Of a stretch of 64,000 bases of DNA, positions 53,801-64,000 are shown one piece after another. Within the stretch, counting starts at the first letter, position 1. Every line of letters begins with the position of its first letter. The notes under the pieces are model-generated. The model searched no databases. It was not told the DNA's origin and saw nothing but the letters and a program-made list of their open reading frames with translations. This DNA comes from Biomphalaria glabrata. Taxonomy: Eukaryota; Mollusca; Gastropoda; Planorbidae. The position numbers and the translations under genes are program-made. The DNA is taken from NCBI RefSeq assembly GCF_947242115.1, contig NC_074726.1, positions 5,945,951 through 6,009,950 on the forward strand. The letters run 5' to 3'.

Positions 53801-56800
53801 CAACAATTATATATGTCCCTTTTTTCATAACTTTGTAAATGCATCATATGCTTACAAGATCCCATACAGCTTTTTTTCATTTATGCAAACTATAATATTG
53901 TTCAAAATATGATCTAATAGCTTTTGCCTAAAATATGAACTTCATTTTAAAAACAGAATTGCATGTATTTAAGAGACCAAAAGTTCCCAACGCACATATG
54001 AACAAATTTAAAACATAGATAACACTGAAAATAATTGATACACATGTGCATAAAACAACCATACTAAGTTTCAAGCTCCATAAACATGAAGATAAAGTTG
54101 AATGGTCAACAGCCACATTTTGTTTTAGAAGTAAAGACATATATTGTAGACACAATAAAGATGATAGTGAAATTAGGTTTTTTTAACAGAAGTCTCAAAG
54201 TTTTAATACAAGCAGTAAAAATGTTTTTTTTTACAGGTTTCAAGACATACATAAAAAGTTAAAGGATTATCTGAATAGTGCATGTATTCTATTTAATGTA
54301 ATGAAAGTATGTATAATACTGATCAACATGTTAAACATGTTAGCTCTGTAGACTTGTTTAGTTTTCTAGAAATGTCAAATTCAATATGTGTGTGATGTGT
54401 GGATCAAGGACACAAATCAATCGGCTATCTATCGAAAGAGTTGAGTTTGAATCCTGACCCGAGCAGAGTTGTGTTTGCTGAGAACCTAAAGGCAGCATGG
54501 AAACCTTTTCCCAGACATCCCACATCCCCCCCCCTCCAAACACACACATACCACAAGCCCACAGAAGTGATTAGACCTTAGCACAATGAGCATGCTATAT
54601 GCACTATGGATAAAGTAATTGTCAAAAAAATATTTTTTTTAGTGCATAGAATTTATGATGAAAAATAAATTCCGTGGACCAGTGTCAATATGAGATGATG
54701 TTGTTGGTAGAGCGGGTTTCAAGGAAAGATAGCACTTGCCATAAGACACAGTTATGAATTTCATTTGTTTTTAACAATTAACAAAAAAGAAACAAACAGC
54801 AAAGCATTTATTCAAGAAGTTGATTACCTGTTCTATGGTCACAAACAACAAAGCATTTATTCAAGAAGTTGATTGATTACCCGTTCTATGGTCACAAACA
54901 ACAAAGCATTTATTCAAGAAGTTGATTACCTGTTCTATGGTCACAAACAACAAAGCATTTATTCAACAAGTTGATTACCTGTTCTATGGTCACAAACAAC
55001 AGAGCATTTATTCAAGAAGTTGATTACCTGTTCTATGGTCACAAACAACAAAGCATTTATTCAAGAAGTTGATTACCTGTTCTATGGTCACAAACAACAA
55101 AGCATTTATTCAAGAAGTTGATTACCTGTTCTATGGTCACAAACAAATTTCAATCCTTCAAGCCATTTCTGCTTTGATGGAAGCATACCCGAAATAAATT
55201 CTCCATTTGGCAGACATGTTATCAACTTGTTCTCCATACAGATAAGTACATCAACTAGATCTTTCTGGTTGCTGCCATAGATAGAGTTAAACAAAATGGC
55301 TAAGGCACTTTGAGAATTAATCAAATAGTTGGCATGATCTGGGGGAACTAAAAGATAAGGTTGTCAGGACTGGGCGGCAGTGTGCAAAAACATCAAACAT
55401 ATTGGAGGTTTCAGAATGTGGAGAGCTAAAGACTTCTTTAATGTTAACAATCTGGAACAGTGGGAAATTATATTATACTGACAATAAACCAGTTTCGAGG
55501 ATAACTTAAGTTACATGGTGTCTAGAAAAATAGAAAACTCCAAATTAAAAAAATTAAAATATAAAAATATCATTAAAATTTGTTAGAAACATTAATTTGT
55601 GAGCTCCATAAAGTAAGTAAAATCTTCAGAGTCAACTTTAGTCTTAATCAGTTTTGTTAACATGATGATTTTTCCTGAATTGTTTTGTTAGTTTTTCAAA
55701 TGTAACTTCAGAAATGAATGGCTGCAGGCAGAGTTCAAACCCAGGGCTTGCAAAGACCTTCCTTCAGGGAACAGAACAAGGAACAAAAGAAGAGTCAGAC
55801 AAAGAAAGTGATGGGAAAATAACATTAAAGAGTGGACATGCTTGCCACTGGAAAAGATTCTATCAAAGACAAAAGATAGAGAGGAATGAAGGAAGACAGC
55901 AAACAGATCATATGTGGTGTCCCAGCACTTCAACAGGCTAGGGGATAGGTGAAGAAACATTAATTAAAAAAAAAGAATAGGATTGTACAAGGCAATTGTT
56001 GTTGTTTTTTGTATTTACTGTGCAGGTTAAACACTTTTTACAAGGTGATTGCTCTTGATCTACTGTGAACATCACACACTCTGCACAAGACTATTGCAGT
56101 TATTACAAATGACACCATAAACTCAGTGGAGAATGGAGTAGAAATCTCTAATATTAAAAAAAAAGCAGTGTCGAGATTATACATGAATATTTTATACATT
56201 TTTTTGTCATTGCTAGAAATCTATAGGGTTTAGAAAAAAATAAATAGAGTCTATCAGCTCACTTGTGTCTCTAATTTAACTACTTTCAATAAAATTTGTA
56301 AAAAAATTGAATTATGAATTTTGAAGAATCAACAGTTCATATTATACATAGGTTTTGTTAAAGTTATTTTATCTTATAATATAAATTACAGATGTTATTT
56401 CTTAACAGAAGATAATTGAGACCTACGAGCACCCATGGGTCAATTTAGTTGTGCATGTTAATTAAGAGACTATTCTTAAAACTCTGATAAGTCATTGGTT
56501 TTCCTGGGTATTTCAGGCACCCCCGCTCTATGTTCTTCTAATGGAACAAGGGAGAAAAGAGCAATCATACACATTTCCCCAATAAGAAATGTGTATTTAT
56601 CTTTGAGTCCTTCTGAGTATTTTATAAGGTTTTGTTTTTGTATTTTTTGTAAATTATGATTTAGTGTTTTATGTATTATTGCTACTTTACTTTTTAGTCT
56701 TCTGTTCTCATTCTATTATTTAGTTTCTGTGTGTGTGTGTGTGTGTTGGGGGAGGGGGGGGGTTTAAAACCTAGAGGAGCAAGGCAAGGAGTAAATGACT

Positions 56801-57023
56801 TGCTCATGCTGAGCTAAAAAAACATAAAAAAATGTTGTCATTGAGCAAACAAATTAAAATGTGAAAAAAACAAAACAAATTTACTTGCAAATGAAATCAG
56901 CATTCAACATTGACTCTGGATTTTTCAGGTGCTCAATGATTTCCAGCATAAGCTTTGGGTCGTGTGCAACACATGACAGCAAGTCTTTTTCCAGAGCTTC
57001 TTGGGTGAATTTACATTGGGACC
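50820..57023 (-). CDS. 3' part of an unrecognised, mostly helical protein gene (minus strand)
   Basis: Five exons are well supported on the minus strand: 56885-57023, 55126-55338, 53489-53621, 52148-52289 and 50820-50903 (stop 50820-50822), with good acceptors (TTCTTTTCAG, TTCCCCCAG, ATTTCCAG) and GTAAGT/GTAATC donors. The protein reads like alpha-helical repeats (ALEKDLLSCVAHDPKLML, SLMFQALEIFFPMDK, QNALCSIVKMEESCIQ) and ends QPLQFMPQGEIKYNIVPN. Phases match between the last four exons. Between the first two they do not (2 + 2 bases), so an exon is missing; a 53-base candidate at 55399-55451 would repair the phase but needs a weak GTTTGA donor and a 60-base intron. ARM/HEAT-like folding is a guess; I recognise no family. 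The 5' part lies beyond the window or in unrecognised exons. Confidence 0.75.
51317..51540 (+). repeat. Repeat related to 19044-19145, with a ~42-bp tandem array, in minus-gene intron
   Basis: About 3.5 diverged units around GGTTACCAGATGTCCAGCAA, AAAGAGGACATG are followed by the body GGCAGGCATTGGCCTAAAAGG and TGTCTGGCTTTCAC. Confidence 0.7.
53042..53240 (+). mobile_element. SINE family 2 copy
   Basis: CGAGGTTTGACACCCGATTT, GAATTGTGTTTACTGAGCAC, CTAAAGGCAGCACGGAAAAC, AATGAGATTGGACCACAGC and a TGCTATATAAGAGCTATAAT end. Confidence 0.78.
54415..54610 (+). mobile_element. SINE family 2 copy
   Basis: GAGTTTGAATCCTGACCCGA, GCAGAGTTGTGTTTGCTGAG, CCTAAAGGCAGCATGGAAAC and GAGCATGCTATATGCAC. A C-rich run and short CACACA interrupt the middle. 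Confidence 0.75.
54795..55145 (-). repeat. 49-bp minisatellite carrying seven copies of an exon end and 5' splice site
   Basis: On the minus strand each unit reads TTTGTGACCATAGAACAG|GTAATCAACTTCTTG and AATAAATGCTTTGTTG. The unit nearest the gene body is the real exon end (last base 55126); six more copies of the donor follow in the intron (near 55074, 55025, 54976, 54927, 54879 and 54826 on plus). One unit is 53 bp through a GATT duplication, the others are near-identical. Confidence 0.95.
55714..55965 (+). mobile_element. LINE 3' end (plus), same type as 41345-41590
   Basis: GLAKTFLQGTEQGTKEESD is the usual run-up to the WEDxIxEWTG block of this LINE terminus. The following residues are frame-shifted, ending near CCCAGCACTTCAACAGGCTA, GGGGATAGGTGA. 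Confidence 0.72.
56420..56700 (-). mobile_element. LINE 3' fragment (minus)
   Basis: Same family as 44878-45125 and 58690-59110: the minus strand has AAACCAATGACTTATCAGAG, ACATAGAGCGGGGGTGCC and TACAAAAACAAAACCTTAT. Confidence 0.6.
56725..56762. repeat. (GT)n and G-run microsatellite
   Basis: TGTG dinucleotides (56729-56746) followed by a G-rich run. Confidence 0.9.
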
Positions 57024-57289
57024 CTGAAAAGAAATATCATAACAAGGGATAAATATCACCAACAAGTATGCACTAGAACTTTTCCAAAAGGGAGTGTGTG
57101 CATTTTTCTTCCAAAATAGTCAACATATTCAATATATTTCAATATAGTGCAGCACTGTACTAACTGTGATTTTTCCCTGAATCTAGAATCTATATCTTAA
57201 TACATTTTGTTTGTTCTGAAACCAGCAAATATATGTGATAACCATTGTTGATTAAAATTGGATCGCAATTTGTATAGAAGAGATAGAGA

Positions 57290-57480
57290 ATCACATGGTT
57301 AAATGTATTTGTTTACGATTAGTGAATGAGGTCCATTAAAACAGGCAAAAGGCCAACAATACAGCTAATGACGCAATTAACAAGTTTAATAATAATGAAA
57401 GGAACCGGTGAATGTTGTCAAGCTAAATCTCTACGTCCATAAACATACCTCTCACTAGTACACTCACTACTGACACTAGT
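57290..57480. repeat. Interspersed repeat family R, copy 2
   Basis: AGGCAAAAGGCCAACAATAC, AAGTTTAATAATAATGAAAG and TGTCAAGCTAAATCTCTACG match 34890-35110. Confidence 0.5.
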
Positions 57481-58393
57481 GACTATAAAGATTAAAGTAT
57501 TTAAAGTAACTATAATAAACTAATAAAGCCACCAAAGTCAAAGCCAAAAGAATTTGCGGTCCACTACCCTTCCTAAACTCCTAGTTATTATAATTATTAG
57601 GTATACTGTCTTTGGGTGTCTATAGACGATAGTCTAGCTAGAGACTAGTTAATATAGACTAGTTATAAGTTAGAGTTATAGTTATATAATATTTTAATAT
57701 TATTATTGGGTCAATATTATTAATTTTTTATTAATAATATTGTCCTAATAAATATAATAAATATTCTTATTTTTTTATAGTCTAGAGATTTATTTAACTA
57801 ACAAACCTGTAGGATTAGACAAAACTGTTGTAACTGATAGAATGGCTAAGAAGAAATGAAAGTACATTTTCCTCTAGATCTAGATGTATATCTATCTAGA
57901 ATATCTAAAGAAATTAACAACAAAGAGAATTAAGAGATGCTAGATTTTAGATGATGTTTTTGTTTTCTTAGATATTCGCAAATCTGATTGTGTTTATTTT
58001 TGTTACACGGAAATAATATCGATGTTTAATTTTAAGTATCGATACCTAATTCGTTTATGATATTTCCTTTTTTTATAGTACATATTTGATAGAAAATTAT
58101 ATCACCTTGTATATATTTTTAATAATTACTTTCAAATAATTATAACAATAAAGTGTGAAAATCTCAAAACGTAAAAGTTAATTTGAATTAAATGGGTATC
58201 AAAAAAACAAAAAAGTTTAGATTGTAAGTATCGACCCCATATTATGTTGCTAAATATAGAAACGAGGTAATCTTATTGGGTCAATATTTAGAAACGGTTA
58301 AAGCAAAGCCTGGTATTTTCACTAGATTTAGTTTTATCTAGGAACTGAATAATAGAATAGGATAGAGGATTTAGATATTTTAGACCGCTATAT
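57481..58393. other. Intergenic or intronic, no feature recognised
   Basis: Very AT-rich with CTAGATCTAG-type words around 57880; no coding segment seen. Confidence 0.5.
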
Positions 58394-58689
58394 CAGAGGT
58401 TCTCAAACTTTTCTGACCCGAGGACCCCTTAATATAGTCAAAACTTGCTTTGGCCCCCAAGTGAAAATGCTAAATAAATGCATATTATATATGTCTTTGT
58501 AACCAGAATTTGTGGTATCCTTAAAATGTTTACACATTGATAATTAAGTAAGATTAAACAGCTGATTTGGTGTCTATAGCTTATACCTAGAGTTTTGTTA
58601 TTATTCGTTCATGTTAATCAACAAAAGTAAAATGTTATTTAACGTTGGTTTGGCTAATAATAGAATTTGCATCCTCTGTTTGGGACCCC

Positions 58690-59110
58690 TCAACTCAAGA
58701 AAACACTAAGAAACTGAACAGACACAAAATAGAGCAGTGAGATTCATAACAAACGAATACTCACATTTAACTAGAGTAACCCCTTTATTAAAATCACTAA
58801 ATTTAGAAAGCCTTCAGTAGAGAAAACTCAAACGTAAAGTAGGCCTAGCAGTTATACATAAAACACTGAACCATAATATTCAAATACAAAAACAAAATTT
58901 AATAAAATACTCAGAAAGACACAAAGTTAAAGGTACATTCCTCGTTCCATACGCTAGGACAAATTAGTATAAATGCTCCTTCTTCCCTAGTGCTATTAGA
59001 GCATAGAATGGGTTTCCTGAGCCAGCCAGGAAAACCAGTGACTTGGCAGAATTTAAGTCATTGGTTAACATGCATGACTATATAAGATATATAAGAAGAC
59101 ACATTGGCCA
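58690..59110 (+). mobile_element. LINE ORF2 C-terminal fragment
   Basis: Plus-strand reading gives RAVRFITNEYSHLTRVTPLL, SLNLESLQ, then YSERHKVKGTFLVPYAR and AWNGF-like residues, the usual end of a LINE reverse transcriptase protein, broken by stops. Copies of its 3' part are at 44878 and 56420 (minus). Confidence 0.8.
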
Positions 59111-59274
59111 AAGATGGGAGAAGACTAAACAATTCAAAGTCCTTCTCTACGAGGAAGAAATGAAAAAAAAAATGGGAGAATAAACGAGAAATGGGTCAGC
59201 TCTCACACAAAGTTTAATTAAGAAAAAACAGATGCCTACTACAAGGTGTCTCGACATGACTAACATATAATATT

Positions 59275-59560
59275 TAGCCTCAGAACCAAACATAGCAGAA
59301 TGAGACAACCCATGTTCCGGAAGGTAAGAAATAGGGACCAGTGAGATTTGTCCTTGAGGAGCATCAACAGAGAATGCCAACCATGCCCTTCAAAACTGCA
59401 TACTCTATTGAGAGACCCGAACAACCCCTCTCCCACCCCACGATAAAACAAAAACTATATGGTGAGCTGCCAGATCTGGAAACCACTGCGCAGTTCATCG
59501 CAGACATAAGACTTCTTGTCTGAACCCTCCAACATACATATTAAAATGAAGAGGAAGAAG
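59275..59560 (+). mobile_element. LINE 3' end (Nimb/I-like) with GAA-rich tail
   Basis: KLYGELPDLETTAQFIADIR before the stop (59521-59523) and GAAGAGGAAGAAGAA at the tail match the copy at 15745-16020. The cysteine block is eroded here. Confidence 0.8.
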
Positions 59561-59841
59561 AATCTGTGATTATAATCTGAGTTTGTTCACTGTAAAAGTG
59601 TTTATTACCCAGTCGAGCCGGAGTATGAGTATCCAAGTGAAGAATGTTTTGAAATCTTCAGTTTAGGTCGTCACAGAATGCTACCTAATAGATATTAAAC
59701 AGTAGTAAGTAGTAGTGAGTTGACTATTATCCGATAGGATAAACTAGCTTTTAGCGAAGAAGTTATTCTAATTGTATAAAAATTTCATCTTTCTGCGGAC
59801 TCCCTTTGGTTGTCTCACGGACCCAGGTTTGAGAACCAATG

Positions 59842-61641
59842 CATTATATTAATTGTATTGTTAAGATCTATATATAGTTTTTTTTTTATCGAAGCTAGAA
59901 AGATTGCATCAAACTAAGACCTCATGAAAAAGTGAAATGCCGCAAGCGTACAAAAATTAACTGCTAACACCTAAACTAGATCTATGTTCACCAAAAAAAA
60001 GTTAACTTTGGACTTGAATTTAATTTTTCATAATATATTCATTTCTATAGTCCACTCCTATAAAGTAATCTATTCCCACTTAACCTTCCGAACTCAAACA
60101 AATCATAATTCAAAGACAATCAACCGATTTCACGTTGGCAAATGTTCCAAGCGACAGAGTGAGTTAACAATACACGTTTTGTAAAAAAACAACAACACAT
60201 TTTCAAATATTTTGTGCACCTAGTTTTAATAATGGGAAGCATCAAGCAATACAAAGTCTTTGCAATCAGATTTGAACAAATGAGTATGAACATGCATAAA
60301 AAAAAAATACATCAACTCAATGGGGTCACCCCAGGTGCTGGCTGGACTAGGAAAAAAAAAAAGAAACACACATCAATGGGATTAAAACAAAGGAAAAGTA
60401 TGTAGGGTCTGTTATATTAAATTTTTGTTATCTAAATGCCTTCTTGATTAATTGTAAATAAAAAAGTAAAAAATGACAGGTCCTTTGCGATAAATGATTT
60501 AGACCTACAAAATTTCATATCTTTAAATATACTTTTAAAAGCTTTTACAAAATTTCATATTTTTAAAATATTTTTTTAAAGCTTTTACCAATTCCTATGG
60601 GACCTTTTTCATCAGATTGATAAATATATTATACATTTTTATCCAACATGTATCCATTAGAGTGTATATATGTTACAGAAAAATGTATAATATATTAATC
60701 TATCTGATGAAACATGAACCATTTCAATTTCCTTTATCCAGTTATATATGATACTAATATCTTAAAATATTTAATTAGCTTTTTTTTTTTAAATTTACAA
60801 ATAAAAAAAAATTAAGGTTTATAGTAAGACAAGCATATATATTTTAATAATATATAATTTAAACAAATGATTATATAGAACAAATAAAGCTTAAACTGAT
60901 TCAAATGATATAATTTTTAACAAATTACTTTTTTCCTTCTGTTACATAAAATGGGAAAAAATGACAAAAAATAAAAGCATTATTTGAAACTGGCAATCGG
61001 ATTTGAGCAGTGGGAATTCTGGCTATTATTTCATTTCTTATACAAATTGACATTGATATTTTATACATGGGTGAAAACACCTTTAGAATAAAATGCTTTA
61101 AAAAAATATAAAAAATCTCATTAGTATAATTAATACTGACCAAATCTTTGGTTACCATCAGTTACTTTGGTTGAAATAAAAATAAAATAAAATAGGTTAG
61201 AGTCAGACTTGTACATGTTTTAGCAAAACTCCCTGTCAATGGCAGATTACCATGTGAATATTTCTGTTTTTTTGTTACAAGATTAAGATAATAATAATAA
61301 TAATCTTTATCATCCATATGGATATTTGTCTTACAATTTGTGCATTACACCAAACAAAACATGATAACTATAGAAAACCAAATTATACATTTAAACAAGA
61401 CTGTTTGAGGGATATTACATAACCATTTTTTAATTAATGAAATATAAAAAAAAAAAATATTTTTTTTTTAAAAAAGATTTTGACAAACTTACATCACATA
61501 AAAAATTACCAGAAACAGTTCTGTTGCCAACTAGAATCTAAATGTATATGACTACATTGAGATGTGTTATGGATTACAAAGATTTATTATACTTCCAAAT
61601 GTTTATCTATCTAATATTTTCAAATGTTTATCTATCTTGAA
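59842..61641. other. No gene recognised
   Basis: AT-rich sequence. There is a short ATAATAATAATAATAATC run near 61290, and an imperfect duplication around ACAAAATTTCATAT at 60505-60600. Confidence 0.5.
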
Positions 61642-62144
61642 CAGTGATGCCCAGCCTAATTCAATCTGCGGGCCATTTTAATTTCAAACACTAGTGTCGC
61701 GGGCCACATGATGGAAAAGATGCAAAACTTAATGAAATTGACCTGAAACTATTGTATTTCAAACCCGAGGACTCTAGTACTAACATTGAAATATTGGATA
61801 TTTGAATTTTCTCTTTACACTTCAAAAAAATGGCGTAAATTCTGTTTGTATTTTTTTTACTTGTTTTTTAAAAACAGCCACACTTTCTTCATAAAAACAA
61901 ACATGTCGGTATCATGTTCTACAAAAAAGTAAAGATCCGTTCACTTTTCCTAATAGATTCTATAGTCCTATTTCATGAACGCACAAATATTAAAAGCCAT
62001 TAGAAAAAAGCGAGGGCCCTAAAGTAGGTAAAGATATATTTTGAACATTTTTTTAGCGTGGGGGAATTTCTATCTTTGTGCAGAAGATTCGGCGGGCCGG
62101 ATGGAAGCAAGGCCGGCCCGCAGGCCGTATTTTGGGCATCACTG
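61642..62144. mobile_element. hAT-type MITE, 503 bp
   Basis: Ends CAGTGATGCCCAGCC and, inverted, CAGTGATGCCCAAAA share 12 leading bases. Flanks ATCTTGAA and ATCTAAAA match at 6 of 8. The interior holds GCGGGCCACATGATGGAAA, and GGCCGGCCCGCAGGCCG near the right end. No ORF. Confidence 0.75.
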
Positions 62145-64000
62145 ATCTAAAATATATCTGACTAAATGCAAAATAGTTTTTAAAAGACTATGTACAAATT
62201 CAAGTTTAGAAGTAAAAAATTTATAAAACAAGATATGCTTGACTGAATTAAGTGTTAACATACAACAAAACAAAAACAGCAGTAAAAGCCACAAAATATA
62301 ACTTATTGCCCCAGATTAGTTTTGATCACGCAAACAATTAAATGCATAAAAACAAATTAATGAAGTCTTTCCCTTCTCAGAGGTTGCATAGTTACTATAA
62401 ATTTGTTTACAAAGTTGAGTCTTTCCAGTTATTACATATCATGGATCACTATTTAGTTTTAGGTTTGTTGAGTTTTCCTATGAGCCAATAAAAAAGTTTT
62501 TTTTAGAACATACTGGATCTACAGCTGCTAACATTTCATAAACTGGAGCTAAGACTCAAAAAAATTATGAGGAAACTTTTCAATTGCACAGATCTATTTA
62601 ACTAATCTCGATTAAAATCTTTTCAATAACTTAAAAAATGTTGCCTTGGCAGAATAAAAAAATCAACAATGAACATGATTTCCAAAATCTATATCATTAT
62701 TGACCCCATTTCAATATAGATCTAGCGAGTCAATTTTAAACAAATAGTTCTCTAATTTGAAACGGTATGAATATTGATTGTGTATATCATACCAATTGAT
62801 ATTAAAATGATATATTTTCTAATCAAAATTATAAGGAAAAAAAAAATTCAGTAGTTAGTAAAATAAAAAAATAAAAAGTAAAAAGTTACATTTATAGTAT
62901 ATATATATATAAAGGTTGAAAATCATAATAGCATGACATTTGAGTTATCATAACCAAAAATTGCAATAAATCATATCACTATATAGCTTGAGTTACTTAA
63001 AATGAAAAAAAAAAAAAATCTGAAATAGTGAATTAAGGATGGATAGATTCAGCGGACACTATTGGATCAAAGACCTTCAATAATTAAGACAATTTTTTTT
63101 CGCAAGTCTTGAAAAATTATTCATGCCAAATAAAAGTCCACTTATAGCACTGATATATAGTAACATGTACACAAGGAATGGATTACTATGCAAAACTCCT
63201 ATAGATGTTATTGACAGACAAGAAGTATAGAAAAGTGTTAAGATAAAAAATAAATTCAAATATTTCAATTAATGCATTTCTCTTATGACATATTCAGTTA
63301 CAAATAAAAAACACAAAAACACAGAATGACTAGATATGCATGAACTAAAACAATGGGGAAACAATGGCATTGCAACACCCAGAACCTTTGTGTTACATTT
63401 ATTAAATGTGGTTTCAATTAAAGCTCTTCAAAAGGTGTATGATGATGTTTGAAGTGAATATAGTGTTGCCCCTATGCGAACCAATCTGTTGAATGCTACA
63501 ACTTAAAGAATGTCTTGACGCTCACAAAGTTGTCAAGAAAAAAAAAGCATAGGGTTTAAACCCAAGAGATTCTACCTCTAAGTTCACCACCTAATGGACA
63601 CCAATAAAAAAAGTAAGGCATGTATAATGAACATAAAAACAAAAGACTTGGAAAATATCAAAGGTAATATAAAATGTAATTATCCTAAATCATTCTGATA
63701 TCCAAATTTTCATAGGATAATATAAATACAAACATAATATACCAGTAGTATTTTACAAATGAAACTTAAAGATTGTGTGAACACAACTTTATTGCTTAAA
63801 ATATTATTTATAAAAATGTGGATAGAGATTCATACAACAATTCAACTAAAAAAAAAAGTCAAATTGAGTAAAGACTAGAATGAATATGTCGATAAAAAGG
63901 AAAAATATACTTTTTCTAAAAAAAATTAAAAGGTTCAAAGTAAAAAATCGGGATTATGCCTTGATTCTAATGTTAAACAAAAATTCCAGGTCCAAACCGG
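62145..64000. other. No gene recognised
   Basis: AT-rich DNA with many poly-A runs on the plus strand. It could be intron or 3' UTR of a neighbouring gene, but no splice-supported coding segment was found on either strand. Confidence 0.5.

Larger units (their letters stand above)
58394..59841. mobile_element. hAT-like element with two LINE fragments inside
   Basis: Ends CAGAGGTTCTCAAAC (left) and CATTGGTTCTCAAAC (right, inverted) agree at 13 of 15 bases. Flanks CGCTATAT and CATTATAT agree at 6 of 8, consistent with an aged 8-bp duplication. No transposase is seen; much of the interior is LINE sequence (58690-59110, 59275-59560), so the original element was probably a non-autonomous hAT into which LINEs inserted. 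Confidence 0.65.

Noticed and set aside
63077-63268. Hydrophobic minus-strand frame near the right edge
   Set aside because: AT-rich sequence yields hydrophobic codons by chance; no splice signals or homology are evident.

Overview
The window looks like nuclear DNA of a mollusc, most likely a gastropod (heterobranch or pulmonate snail). It is AT-rich, its genes are split by many introns, it holds a C1q-domain gene of the kind expanded in molluscs, and it carries dense tRNA-derived SINEs, LINE 3' ends and hAT-type elements. The assignment to a snail is inference; no species is named.

Layout. (1) 1-7545, plus strand: the last two exons of a Ser/Pro-rich, low-complexity protein I do not recognise, ending through a spliced 13-base terminal coding segment, then a very long AT-rich 3' UTR. 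(2) 7700-23600: an accessory, repeat-rich stretch with one intact tRNA-Asn(GUU) gene (minus strand), several SINE families, two Helitron-like elements (one with an OTU-domain relic), a 133-bp MITE with perfect 8-bp target duplications, a solo LTR nested in an older repeat, and long microsatellites. (3) 23661-28055, plus: a coiled-coil plus C1q-domain gene (four exons seen, 5' exon not found). (4) 28056-33030: a GC-rich block of unknown nature and more SINEs. (5) 33033-48275, plus: the complete gene for the DNA primase small catalytic subunit (PRIM1), 13 exons, 413 residues, preceded by ETS-like and E2F-like sites. One of its 12 introns is an AT-AC intron with U12-type signals. Another holds a 21-copy 50-bp minisatellite grown out of a SINE head, and the last holds a 2.2-kb hAT element. 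(6) 50820-57023, minus: the 3' half of an unrecognised helical protein gene. One of its 5' splice sites lies inside a minisatellite, so the donor is repeated seven times. (7) 57024-64000: no gene recognised; LINE fragments inside a hAT-like element, a second hAT-like MITE, and AT-rich DNA.

PRIM1 is the only gene whose role is secure: with PRIM2 and DNA polymerase alpha it makes the RNA primers for DNA replication. The C1q-domain protein is probably a secreted or surface recognition protein. The genes show no operon-like relation. Exon coordinates were derived by hand from splice signals, reading phase and, for PRIM1, recalled similarity to the human protein; no alignment program was run.
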